Origin: Clostridia bacterium
Lineage (GTDB): Bacteria > Bacillota > Clostridia > Christensenellales > Borkfalkiaceae
DNA length: 22,690 nt
Assembly: GCA_900770185.1 (NCBI GenBank)
Contig: CAAGJM010000036.1
Span: 1 to 22,690 of the forward strand
Direction of reading: 5' to 3'
In this document: piece after piece, positions 14,184 to 21,240 of the stretch
How the letters are laid out: every line of letters starts with the position of its first letter
Position numbering within the stretch: position 1 is the first letter of the stretch
Notes under the pieces: generated by a model
Database searches by the model: none
What the model was told of the DNA's origin: nothing
What the model saw: only the letters and a program-made list of their open reading frames with translations
Translations under genes and position numbers: made by a program

Positions 14184-14201
14184 TAGGGAAAACATTCCCT
14201 A
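14184..14201. repeat. Solo palindrome resembling the MITE end
   Basis: TAGGGAAAACATTCCCTA, a perfect TAGGGAA/TTCCCTA dyad matching the outer 14-16 bases of the element ends. It lies 5 bp upstream of the permease -35 box. No element body is attached. It could be a remnant end or an operator. Confidence 0.6.
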
Positions 14202-14286
14202 TTATTCGACAAATTTCACTATTTGTTAGATTGGGCGGGGTTTAGTCGGATTTAAGGCGATTTTACGGCGGGATTTATAAAAACCG

Positions 14287-14315
14287 TTGCAAAAATTTTA
14301 GCCCGGTGATAAAAT
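14287..14315 (+). promoter_or_regulatory. Promoter of the TRIC-family gene
   Basis: TTGCAA (14287-14292), 17 bases, TGA-TAAAAT (hexamer 14310-14315). The start is predicted near 14322, about 34 bases before the ATG. Confidence 0.55.
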
Positions 14316-14355
14316 CAAAACCGAACTATAAATCGTACTATATAGGGTGAAAGTA

Positions 14356-14988
14356 ATGAATTCCGTGTTTTTTATACTTGAAATAATCGGAACGGTTGCG
14401 TTTGCGGCTTCGGGCGCAATGGTGGCGGTTAATAAAAAAATGGACGTTTTCGGCGTTATCATTCTGGGTCTTACGACCGCTATCGGCGGCGGAATTATAA
14501 GAGATTTGATTTTAGGCGTAACGCCGCCGTCGGCTTTTTTAAGCCCCGTGTACGCTATCGTCGCGGTGGTGACGAGCATTCTCGTTTTTCTGCCTTTCAC
14601 GCAAAAATTTGCGCATAAAAACACCCGTGCATACGACGCCGTGCTGTTGGTGTGCGACTCGGTCGGATTAGGGGTCTTTACGGCGGTCGGGGTGAAAGCG
14701 GCGTACGCGGCTGTTGAAAACGCGCCGTTTGTTCTCGCCTTGTTTACGGGGGTTATAACGGCGGTCGGCGGCGGAGCGATACGCGACTTGTTCGCAAAAG
14801 ACACGCCCTTTATCTTCGTTAAGCACTTTTATGCCTGCGCTTCGCTTGTCGGCGCGATTTTAACTATCGTTTTGTGGAATTTTGCGGGTGAAATAATCAG
14901 CATGGCGGCGGGTAGTGCGGCGGTTATTATTTTAAGACTGTTTGCCGCTAAATATCGCTGGGAACTTCCTAAGCCGAGCGGGGACTAA
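14356..14988 (+). CDS. TRIC channel / UPF0126 family membrane protein (YicG-like)
   Basis: A 210-residue integral membrane protein built from two similar halves of about three helices each. Each half carries a GGG(I/A)IRDL motif, GGGIIRDLILG and GGGAIRDLF, the signature of UPF0126 proteins. Bacterial members are trimeric intracellular cation-type channels that conduct K+ or Na+; a link to glycine uptake has also been suggested for some. I chose the ATG at 14356 because GGGTGA lies 5 bases upstream; a GTG at 14347 would add three residues. The family-typical ending (...YRWELPK) is followed by PSGD and a stop that lie inside an inverted-repeat element (14972-15141), so the last residues are probably repeat-derived. 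Physiological substrate is unknown. Confidence 0.9.
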   Translation: MNSVFFILEIIGTVAFAASGAMVAVNKKMDVFGVIILGLTTAIGGGIIRDLILGVTPPSAFLSPVYAIVAVVTSILVFLPFTQKFAHKNTRAYDAVLLVCDSVGLGVFTAVGVKAAYAAVENAPFVLALFTGVITAVGGGAIRDLFAKDTPFIFVKHFYACASLVGAILTIVLWNFAGEIISMAAGSAAVIILRLFAAKYRWELPKPSGD

Positions 14989-15141
14989 ACCGCATTAAGT
15001 TTTAGCGGCGCAAAATTTGTTAAATCGGCGTTAAACTCGCTTGCAATACGGTCAAGTATTGCTGCGTTCGTTTGCCTTGATTTATCTGAATTTATCGCGT
15101 TAAAATGCTAAGGCTTGACGGGGTTCAGTCCCCGCTCGGCT
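14972..15141 (+). repeat. Inverted-repeat element overlapping the TRIC-family gene end
   Basis: Arms AGCCGAGCGGGGACTAAACC (14972-14991) and GGTTCAGTCCCCGCTCGGCT (15122-15141) are inverted with one mismatch in 20. The interior matches, on the opposite strand, the module nested in copy A (44-185). The left arm contains the TRIC gene stop codon. Between 15142 and 15241 I see only a partial repeat of the CTCGGCyACGCACGA motif and no gene. Confidence 0.7.
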
Positions 15142-15241
15142 ACGCACGATTCCGAGTCCCGTTCGACTAACCCCGATTCCGGCTCGGCCACGCACGACGC
15201 GGGTAGCGTAAACGAATAATTTAAACTTTCAAAACAAATTT

Positions 15242-15266
15242 AAAAACGCCCCGAAAGGGCGTTTTT
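15242..15266 (-). terminator. Intrinsic terminator of the lipoprotein gene
   Basis: AAAAACGCCC, loop CGAAA, GGGCGTTTTT: a 10-bp stem with flanking A/T runs that can work on both strands, 11 bases past the lipoprotein stop. Confidence 0.85.
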
Positions 15267-15276
15267 AGTTGCAAAT

Positions 15277-17046
15277 TTAATTTAAAAAGACGTAAGTGTA
15301 AACGGTTGAGCCCGACGGCGTTAAGTCGATATAACTGTGTTTTCTAACCGTTTCGTTTAAGTTGCCGCTATATCCGTTTGCAAGGGTGAATTGAACGCTT
15401 CCGCCGCCGCTTAATTTAAGCGCGCGGCTTATAAGGTAGTTAAGTTCCGCGTCGTCGTCTACGACGAAATCGTATTTTTTGGGCGAAACACCGAACGAAT
15501 TATCGGTATAGCGGGCGGAATAGTCGGTCGTCGCTTTAAGTTCGGCGTAATCGCTTGCCACGTAGCTTTCGCTCATTTCGGCGTCGGTTATTAAAAAGTA
15601 TTCGAGCGATAAAACTTCGTGTTGCTTGCCGCTACTTAAAGTAAGGATAACGTTGTCGCTCGTTGCGTCGGCGATATACCACTTATTATTTATAAGCACC
15701 TTGTTCCATGCGTGCCCGACGCTATCCGAAGACCCCGATTTTTTACCGGTTATTCTGACGCAGGGTATGCCCTCGATATTCGCCATTGCCGAGAACGCCT
15801 TGCTTATTCCGTCGCAAACCGCTATTTTATCGTCAAAGACCCCCTCTAAATAAAAGCCGTTATAACTCTTTACGCTTGCGCCGCTAAGAGCTAAATCATA
15901 TAGCGCGTTATCGTAGACGACGTTCATCACAAGATAGTCGTGTATCGCGCGGACCTTTTCAAAATCGGTCATATCGTCGTAAATTATTTCGCGCAAGGCG
16001 GCTTTCATTTTCGCATAAACGCGTTCGGCGGGGCTGCCGATTACGGGCAGAGGCTTATATCCGCGCTCTAAAACGTAATAAAGCTGGTCGGTGTAAGTAA
16101 CGGTGCGGGTTTTATCGGAAGCGTTTATTTTAAACCCTTCGTAACTATCCGCACGGGTGCTTTTCTGACTATAATAGTTTACGGATGCGTACTGCGTTTG
16201 CCTTGCGGCGTTCGTTTTATTGTCGGGGATTCCGTAGCTTGCGGTAATCGTCAGCGATTTACCGGTATAAGAGAATTTTACTTCGTTGCGCCCCGCGTAG
16301 TCCGCTTTCAGGTTCGATATAATTTTATCGGTCAGCGTAAACGTCGTGTTGCAGGTTGCGGTTTCTGCGCAATTAAATAATGCGGCTTTATAAAAGGTTT
16401 GCAACTCTCCTTCGCTCGTAACGGTAGGCGTTTCGGCCGCGTTAAAGTCGTAAGAGAGGGCGGAGTCGTCAATATATCCGTAAAATACGGTTGTTTGCGT
16501 TTCTTTTTTATGGCAACGCGCGCACTCGCGTTCCATCGTGCCGTTTTTTGTGGCGGTAGCGGCGGTTACCTCTACCCAGTTCCCCCAGTCGTGACCGAGC
16601 GCCGGGGTGTAATTCCCCTTTTCTTCTTTGCCGCAGTTTTTGCATACGCCCAAAGAGTAGCCCTTGTCGGTGCAGGTCGGCTCTATCGTCTTACCCGCAA
16701 CTATGTCGTGGTCCTTTTTCGGCAGAATTTTTTCGTCTTTAAATCCGCAAACGGAGCAAATCCTTTCTGCCTTGCCGCTTTTTTGGCACGTGGCGGCGAC
16801 TGTTTCCGTCCACTCACCATCGTAAGTGTGGGCGGTTTTTTCTAACGTTTTAGTCTTTTTGTACCCGCACTTTCGACAGGTTTTGGTAAGCGTGCCTTCG
16901 TCTTTACACGTGGCGGCGACCGTCGTTTCGGCAAAATCGTGCACGCAAAACGTTTCTTTTAAATTGCACGCGGATAAAGATATCAGAACAGATATCGCTA
17001 ATATTGCTGCGGATAGTTTTTTGATAATCTTGAAGGCTTTCATCAT
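15277..17046 (-). CDS. Lipoprotein with four CxxC repeats and a transglutaminase-like domain
   Basis: A 589-residue secreted protein. A positively charged start and hydrophobic core end in the lipobox LSAC (Cys27), so it should be anchored to the outer face of the membrane. Residues about 34-190 hold four tandem repeats of roughly 38-40 residues, each with a CxxC pair (57/60, 97/100, 135/138, 175/178) preceded by an AATC/PTC-type cysteine. The fourth repeat lacks this extra cysteine (TAATATKNG). This is a pattern known from Firmicute surface proteins. Residues about 360-470 form a transglutaminase-like core with Cys411 (AVCDG), His445 (GHAWN) and Asp460 (ADATSD), so a peptidase or crosslinking activity on the cell wall is possible. 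The region between shows no recognised domain. The gene is alone, with its promoter immediately upstream and no strong ribosome binding site. Confidence 0.88.
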   Translation of the reverse strand: MMKAFKIIKKLSAAILAISVLISLSACNLKETFCVHDFAETTVAATCKDEGTLTKTCRKCGYKKTKTLEKTAHTYDGEWTETVAATCQKSGKAERICSVCGFKDEKILPKKDHDIVAGKTIEPTCTDKGYSLGVCKNCGKEEKGNYTPALGHDWGNWVEVTAATATKNGTMERECARCHKKETQTTVFYGYIDDSALSYDFNAAETPTVTSEGELQTFYKAALFNCAETATCNTTFTLTDKIISNLKADYAGRNEVKFSYTGKSLTITASYGIPDNKTNAARQTQYASVNYYSQKSTRADSYEGFKINASDKTRTVTYTDQLYYVLERGYKPLPVIGSPAERVYAKMKAALREIIYDDMTDFEKVRAIHDYLVMNVVYDNALYDLALSGASVKSYNGFYLEGVFDDKIAVCDGISKAFSAMANIEGIPCVRITGKKSGSSDSVGHAWNKVLINNKWYIADATSDNVILTLSSGKQHEVLSLEYFLITDAEMSESYVASDYAELKATTDYSARYTDNSFGVSPKKYDFVVDDDAELNYLISRALKLSGGGSVQFTLANGYSGNLNETVRKHSYIDLTPSGSTVYTYVFLN

Positions 17047-17051
17047 TTACC

Positions 17052-17080
17052 ATTATATAACGCGCGCGAAAAAAAATCAA
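17052..17080 (-). promoter_or_regulatory. Promoter of the lipoprotein gene
   Basis: On the minus strand, TTGATT (17080-17075), 17 bases, TATAAT (17057-17052). The start point would fall at about 17045, on the start codon, implying a leaderless mRNA. The -35 box abuts the end of repeat copy C (17085). Confidence 0.6.
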
Positions 17081-17084
17081 TGCT

Positions 17085-17261
17085 TATGGAAAACATTCCT
17101 TACCCCAAACTATTTTTGCGGGTATAAATCGGTTTTTGCCGTGTTAGGCGAACGGTGACTGAACCGCAAGCGGCGATTTCTTCACCGCAAAAATGCTTCG
17201 CACCTAAAAGGGCACCAAAAGGTTGCCTTTTAGGTAGTTAGTTATAATGAACGTTTTCCTA
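17085..17261 (+). repeat. MITE-like element, copy C (177 bp)
   Basis: Ends TA-TGGAAAACATTCCTTA and TTATAATGAACGTTTTCC-TA are imperfect inverted repeats bounded by TA. The interior shares CTATTTTTGCGGGTATAAAT, CGGTTTTTGC, CCGCAAGCGGCGATTT and AAAAATGCTTCGCACC with copy B. It lacks B's central part and has a hairpin, ACCTAAAAGGGCAcc / ggTTGCCTTTTAGGT. It is the most diverged copy. No coding capacity. Confidence 0.8.
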
Positions 17262-17341
17262 AACAAACTTTGGTTGGGTGCATTAAACGCTTTTTTGCAA
17301 AAAACTACTATAATATTGCAGTTTAGTTAAACAAAACCGTA

Positions 17342-17370
17342 TTGACCGATTAAAAAAACAATGTTAAAAT
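17342..17370 (+). promoter_or_regulatory. Promoter of the fucO-like gene
   Basis: TTGACC (17342-17347), 17 bases, TAAAAT (17365-17370). The leader to the ATG at 17450 is about 73 nt with AAGGAG at 17437-17442. I see no clear regulator site. Confidence 0.75.
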
Positions 17371-17449
17371 TTTACTGTAAAGGCAATACTAAAGTACAGC
17401 TCGGCTAAAAAGCGGGGCGATTGCTAAAAAACATAAAAGGAGATTTTTT

Positions 17450-18598
17450 ATGGCAAACAGATTCGTACTGAATGAAACCAGTTATCACGGCAAGGGCGCG
17501 ATTAAAGAAATCGCGACCGAAATCAAGGGCAGGGGCTTTAAAAAAGCTTTCGTTTGTTCCGACCCCGATTTAGTTAAATTCGGCGTAACCAAAAAGGTTC
17601 TTGACGTTTTAGAAGGCGCAAAAATCCCTTACGAACTTTACAGCAACATTAAACCCAACCCGACTATCGAAAACGTTCAGACGGGCGTTAAAGCGTTTAA
17701 AGAAAGCGGAGCGGACTGTCTGGTCGCTATCGGCGGCGGTTCGTCTATGGATACCGCTAAGGCGATAGGTATAATCATCGCCAACCCCGAATTCAGCGAC
17801 GTGCGCTCGCTCGAAGGCGTTGCGCCCACCAAAAACAAAGCCGTTCCCATTATCGCCGTTCCGACTACTGCCGGCACCGCGGCCGAAGTTACCATTAACT
17901 ACGTTATAACCGACGCCGAAAAGAACCGCAAAATGGTCTGCGTTGACGTTCACGATATCCCCGTCGTTGCGATTATCGACCCCGATATGATGTCCACTAT
18001 GCCAAAAGGCTTGACCGCCGCAACCGGTATGGACGCGCTTACGCATGCAATCGAAGGTTACATCACTAAAGGCGCGTGGGAACTTAGCGATATGTTCCAC
18101 TTAAAAGCGATTGAAATTATATCCAAAAGTCTCCGCGGCGCAGTAGCAAACACCCCGGAAGGGCGCGAAGGTATGGCTCTCGGTCAATACGTTGCCGGCA
18201 TGGGCTTTTCTAACGTCGGCTTAGGTATCGTTCACTCTATGGCTCACCCCTTGGGCGCGCTTTACGATACGCCGCACGGAATCGCAAACGCGATAATCCT
18301 CCCCACCGTTATGGAATATAACGCTCCCGCAAGCGGAGATAAATATCGCGAAATCGCCCGCGCCATGGGTGTTAAAGGCGTTGACGATATGACCGTTGAA
18401 GAAGCAAGAAAAGCTGCGGTTGACGCCGTTAAACGACTCTCTAAAGACGTCGGCATTCCCGATAACCTTAAAGACATCGTTAAAAAAGAAGATTTAGACT
18501 TCTTAAGCGAATCTGCTTACGCCGACGCTTGTCGCCCCGGTAACCCGAGAGATACGTCCGTTGCGGAAATTAAAGAACTTTATCTTAAATTGCTTTAA
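17450..18598 (+). CDS. fucO: Iron-containing alcohol dehydrogenase, lactaldehyde/1,2-propanediol oxidoreductase type
   Basis: A 382-residue group III (Fe2+) alcohol dehydrogenase that closely tracks E. coli FucO from memory, including MANR.xLNET at the start, the block NPEF.DVRSLEG and the long identical stretch around PTTAGTAAEVTINYVITD. The nucleotide site has GGGSSMDTAKAIG (95-107), and Asp38 occupies the NAD-preference position. Metal ligands Asp195, His199, His262 and His276 are all present, each offset by one from the E. coli enzyme. It would reduce lactaldehyde to 1,2-propanediol, or an equivalent aldehyde, with NADH, regenerating NAD+ during fermentation. No fucose or rhamnose genes are adjacent, so a general fermentative role is also possible. 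It is monocistronic, with its own promoter and terminator. Confidence 0.92.
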   Translation: MANRFVLNETSYHGKGAIKEIATEIKGRGFKKAFVCSDPDLVKFGVTKKVLDVLEGAKIPYELYSNIKPNPTIENVQTGVKAFKESGADCLVAIGGGSSMDTAKAIGIIIANPEFSDVRSLEGVAPTKNKAVPIIAVPTTAGTAAEVTINYVITDAEKNRKMVCVDVHDIPVVAIIDPDMMSTMPKGLTAATGMDALTHAIEGYITKGAWELSDMFHLKAIEIISKSLRGAVANTPEGREGMALGQYVAGMGFSNVGLGIVHSMAHPLGALYDTPHGIANAIILPTVMEYNAPASGDKYREIARAMGVKGVDDMTVEEARKAAVDAVKRLSKDVGIPDNLKDIVKKEDLDFLSESAYADACRPGNPRDTSVAEIKELYLKLL

Positions 18599-18608
18599 AA
18601 TTACGAGC

Positions 18609-18644
18609 AAAAAACCCCGCCGCTATAAAGCCGCGGGATTTTTT
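18609..18644 (+). terminator. Intrinsic terminator after fucO
   Basis: AAAAAACCCCGC...GCGGGATTTTTT: a GC stem flanked by an A-run and U-run, 10 bases past the stop. Confidence 0.85.
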
Positions 18645-18651
18645 GTTTGGC

Positions 18652-18717
18652 CGTCGCCGCGGCGACCCGCCTTTTTCGTTATTCTGAACAAGCGGTAGCC
18701 AAGTGAAGAATCTCCGC
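18652..18717. repeat. REP-like repeat sequence
   Basis: A perfect palindrome GTCGCCGCGGCGAC (18652-18665) is followed by TTATTCTGAAC...GAAGAATCTCCGC (about 18680-18717). The latter resembles the widespread TCATTCTGAGC...GAAGAATCTC intergenic repeat. No gene in the interval. Confidence 0.45.
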
Positions 18718-18796
18718 AAAAGCGCGCCCGACTTTTCCGACGCAGGGCTATTTTACGTTTTTATTACAACTACGGGTAAATTTTTATACTTAAATT

Positions 18797-18805
18797 TGTT
18801 ATCAT
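18797..18805 (+). promoter_or_regulatory. Possible extended -10 promoter of the Na/Pi cotransporter gene
   Basis: TGT-TATCAT with no good -35 box. The start would be near 18812 and the ribosome binding site CGGAG sits at 18824-18828, 7 bases before the ATG. Confidence 0.4.
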
Positions 18806-18835
18806 TTTTTCAGTAAAATAATACGGAGTATAAAA

Positions 18836-20503
18836 ATGAGTGTAAAAATAGCAACTTCCATATTAACGCTCGTCGCAGGCGTGGGCGTTTTTCTGATAGC
18901 CTGCACTATGATGAGTTCCAACTTAGAAGCCGTAGGCAGTAAAAAACTGAAATCGCTGTTCACAAAAGCTTCTAAAAGCAAACTCGTGGGCGTAGGCGTC
19001 GGCACGGTTACAACGGCGGTTATTCAAAGTTCCAGCGCAACAAGCGTTATGGTTATAGGTTTCGTAAACGCGGGTATAATGTCGCTTACGCAGGCGGCTA
19101 CGGTTATTTTCGGCGCGAATATCGGCACCACTGTAACGGGGCAGCTCGTGGCGCTCGGTATGTTCAACAAAGGCTCCGTTTCAACTTCCGTAATATTTGC
19201 GACTTTGGCGGGGTTCGGCGCGTTTATTTTAGCGTTTGCAAAGAAAGACAAAACGCAAAAAATCGGCGGAATTATGGCGGGCTTCGGTATGCTTTTCGTC
19301 GGGCTTACCCTTATGGGCGACTCGATGAAGTTCTTCTCCGAACTCGAAGGGGTAAGGCTGTTTTTAGCGAAGTTTGAAAACCCTTTATTGCTCGTGCTTA
19401 TCGGCACGATTATAACGGGTATAATTCAAAGCTCGTCGGTTATGACGTCTATGGCGATAACCATGGTCGTAACCGGACTTATAAATCTTAATCAGGGTAT
19501 ATACATAACCATGGGCGCGAATATCGGCACCTGCGTAACCGCGCTTATCGCGGGGATGACAAGCACGCGCAACGCAAAGCGAACCGCGCTTATTCACCTT
19601 ATATTCAACATAAGCGGCGTTATAATATTTATGATTGCCGGTTTAATTATAGGTATCCGGGGCGTTAATTACGGCGTTTTGTTCAACAAAATGTTCCCTA
19701 ACGCGCCGCAACTTCAAATGTCCATGTTCCACACGATATTTAACGTTACCACGGTTATAATAGTTTTGCCGATGACGAATTTACTCGTTAAACTGGTAAC
19801 GAAGCTTATCCCCGAAAAAGCAGGGGACTTGTTAGACGAGCCGCGCTTTAAATATCTTGAAGAGCATATGCTCGCAACGCCGCCCATCGCCGCGCAACAG
19901 GTTAAAAACGAAGTTTTAAGAATGGCTGAAATCGCTAACGAAAACTTTAACATATCATGCGACCTTTGTTGTACGCTTAATTACGAAAAAGCGGATAAAT
20001 TCCGTAAAAACGAAAAAACGCTCGACTTTTTGAACCGAGAACTTACAAGGTTCGTGTCCGAGCTTTTAAAAGCCGATTTAAGCGAAAAGGACCGCACTTA
20101 CCTATCCACCGTTTATCGCTCGGCGGCTGATCTTGAAAGGGTTGGCGATTATGCCGAAAACTTAACCGAATATTCCGACAAGCTAAAAGAAACGAACGGT
20201 AAATTTTCGCCCGAAGCGGTCGCGGAAATTCGCTTGGCGCAAAAAACCGTGAACGACTTGTTCGGTAGCGTCGTTAAAACTTATGACGACGGCGCGCAGG
20301 CTGATTACCTTGCCGCAATGAGTACGGAAGACAAAGTCGATAACTTAACCAACGAAATGGCCGACAATCATATCGACAGGTTAGAACGCGGCGAATGTAC
20401 GCCCGAAGTCGGCGCGCAGTACTTGTCGCTTGCCGCAAATATCGAGCGTATTGCCGACCACTACGTAAACGTAGCGCGCGCGGCGAAAAATTTTCAGCAA
20501 TAA
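18836..20503 (+). CDS. Na+/phosphate cotransporter with C-terminal PhoU-like domain
   Basis: A 555-residue protein. The first roughly 330 residues are a membrane domain with two inverted halves, each with the NaPi-II signature: QSSSATSVM and QSSSVMTSM, each followed by a GANIGT motif (FGANIGTTVTGQ, MGANIGTCVTAL). These build the Na+ and phosphate sites. Residues from about 350 to the end are soluble and helical, with repeats such as LERVGDYAENLTEY and IERIADHYVNVARA, the ExxxDxxxE/N metal-cluster motif of PhoU. It probably imports inorganic phosphate, although some family members export it. A PhoB/PhoR-like pair begins 62 bp downstream on the same strand with no terminator between, suggesting linked phosphate homeostasis. 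Confidence 0.92.
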   Translation: MSVKIATSILTLVAGVGVFLIACTMMSSNLEAVGSKKLKSLFTKASKSKLVGVGVGTVTTAVIQSSSATSVMVIGFVNAGIMSLTQAATVIFGANIGTTVTGQLVALGMFNKGSVSTSVIFATLAGFGAFILAFAKKDKTQKIGGIMAGFGMLFVGLTLMGDSMKFFSELEGVRLFLAKFENPLLLVLIGTIITGIIQSSSVMTSMAITMVVTGLINLNQGIYITMGANIGTCVTALIAGMTSTRNAKRTALIHLIFNISGVIIFMIAGLIIGIRGVNYGVLFNKMFPNAPQLQMSMFHTIFNVTTVIIVLPMTNLLVKLVTKLIPEKAGDLLDEPRFKYLEEHMLATPPIAAQQVKNEVLRMAEIANENFNISCDLCCTLNYEKADKFRKNEKTLDFLNRELTRFVSELLKADLSEKDRTYLSTVYRSAADLERVGDYAENLTEYSDKLKETNGKFSPEAVAEIRLAQKTVNDLFGSVVKTYDDGAQADYLAAMSTEDKVDNLTNEMADNHIDRLERGECTPEVGAQYLSLAANIERIADHYVNVARAAKNFQQ

Positions 20504-20505
20504 AG

Positions 20506-20534
20506 TTGAAGAATTTTTTATAGTGTGATAGTAT
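20506..20534 (+). promoter_or_regulatory. Possible promoter of the two-component pair
   Basis: TTGAAG (20506-20511), 17 bases, TGA-TAGTAT (hexamer 20529-20534). Each box matches consensus at four of six positions, helped by the TG extension. Confidence 0.35.
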
Positions 20535-20552
20535 TTTATTAGAAATTTTATA

Positions 20553-20578
20553 TCAGGGATAACGAGTGTTCTCCCTGA
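20553..20578 (-). repeat. Solo palindrome resembling the MITE terminal inverted repeat
   Basis: On the minus strand CAGGGAGAACACTC then GTTATCCCTGA aligns with the ends of copies B and D at about 20 of 25 positions. It forms a TCAGGGA / TCCCTGA hairpin with a 12-base loop. It overlaps the candidate GTG start (20566) and ribosome binding site of the response regulator. No element body is attached. Confidence 0.55.
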
Positions 20579-21240
20579 ACGGCGGCGGTATGAAAGGAAC
20601 GGTTTATATATTAGAAGACGATTTAAGTATATGCGGGCTTATAAAAGTCGCTCTCGAAATGAACGGGCTCGATTTTAAAGCGTTTGCAACAGTTAAAAGT
20701 TTTCTTGACGGGGTGGCGGAAAGCGTACCCGACGTATGCTTAATAGACATAATGCTCCCCGACGGAAGCGGTTTAGACGCGCTTAGGGCGGTGAAGGCAA
20801 AACACCCTAAGGTAAGCGTTATAATGCTGTCCGCTCTCGGTAAAGAAGAAGACAAGGTGAACGCGCTTAACTTAGGCGCGGACGATTACGTCACGAAGCC
20901 TTTTTCCGTTCTGGAACTCACGGCAAGGGTGAACGCGCGCCTTCGCGATAAACAGCCGCCCGCCGTGATAACGGTCGGTAACGTGACTTTAAACGTTGCG
21001 GAGTTTACTTGTCTTATAGACGGCGAACAGGCGCCCTTAAACAGAAAAGAATTCGAGCTTTTAAAAACCTTTATGTTAAACCCGAACAGAGCCTTAACGC
21101 GTGAAAAACTGCTTTTCGACGTGTGGGGCTACGAAGGCGGAGAAACGCGTACGCTCGATAACCACGTTGCAAGGCTCAGAAAGGTCGGCGTTAAAATCGA
21201 AACGGTGTTCGGGGTCGGCTACAAAATGGTGGCGTTATGA
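20566..21240 (+). CDS. OmpR/PhoB-family response regulator
   Basis: Cytosolic transcription regulator of 224 residues. The receiver domain (about 10-125) has the acidic pair in LEDD, phospho-acceptor Asp61 (LIDIMLPDGSG), Ser89 (MLSA) and Lys111 (VTKPF). The winged-helix DNA-binding domain (about 135-224) shows NRKEFELLKTFMLNPNRALT, VWGYEGGETRTLDNHVARLR and the VGYK hairpin typical of PhoB/OmpR. I favour the GTG at 20566, preceded by AGGG with 7-base spacing, but the ATG at 20590 (MKGTVYILEDD) gives the more usual family start and cannot be excluded. Its stop overlaps the kinase start (ATGA). Location beside a phosphate transporter suggests a phosphate response, which is inference. Confidence 0.93.
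   Translation: MFSLNGGGMKGTVYILEDDLSICGLIKVALEMNGLDFKAFATVKSFLDGVAESVPDVCLIDIMLPDGSGLDALRAVKAKHPKVSVIMLSALGKEEDKVNALNLGADDYVTKPFSVLELTARVNARLRDKQPPAVITVGNVTLNVAEFTCLIDGEQAPLNRKEFELLKTFMLNPNRALTREKLLFDVWGYEGGETRTLDNHVARLRKVGVKIETVFGVGYKMVAL

Noticed and set aside
15142..15241. Possible CRISPR or tandem array with repeated CTCGGCyACGCACGA
   Set aside because: There are only two imperfect copies with no regular spacing; it is a local repeat, not an array.
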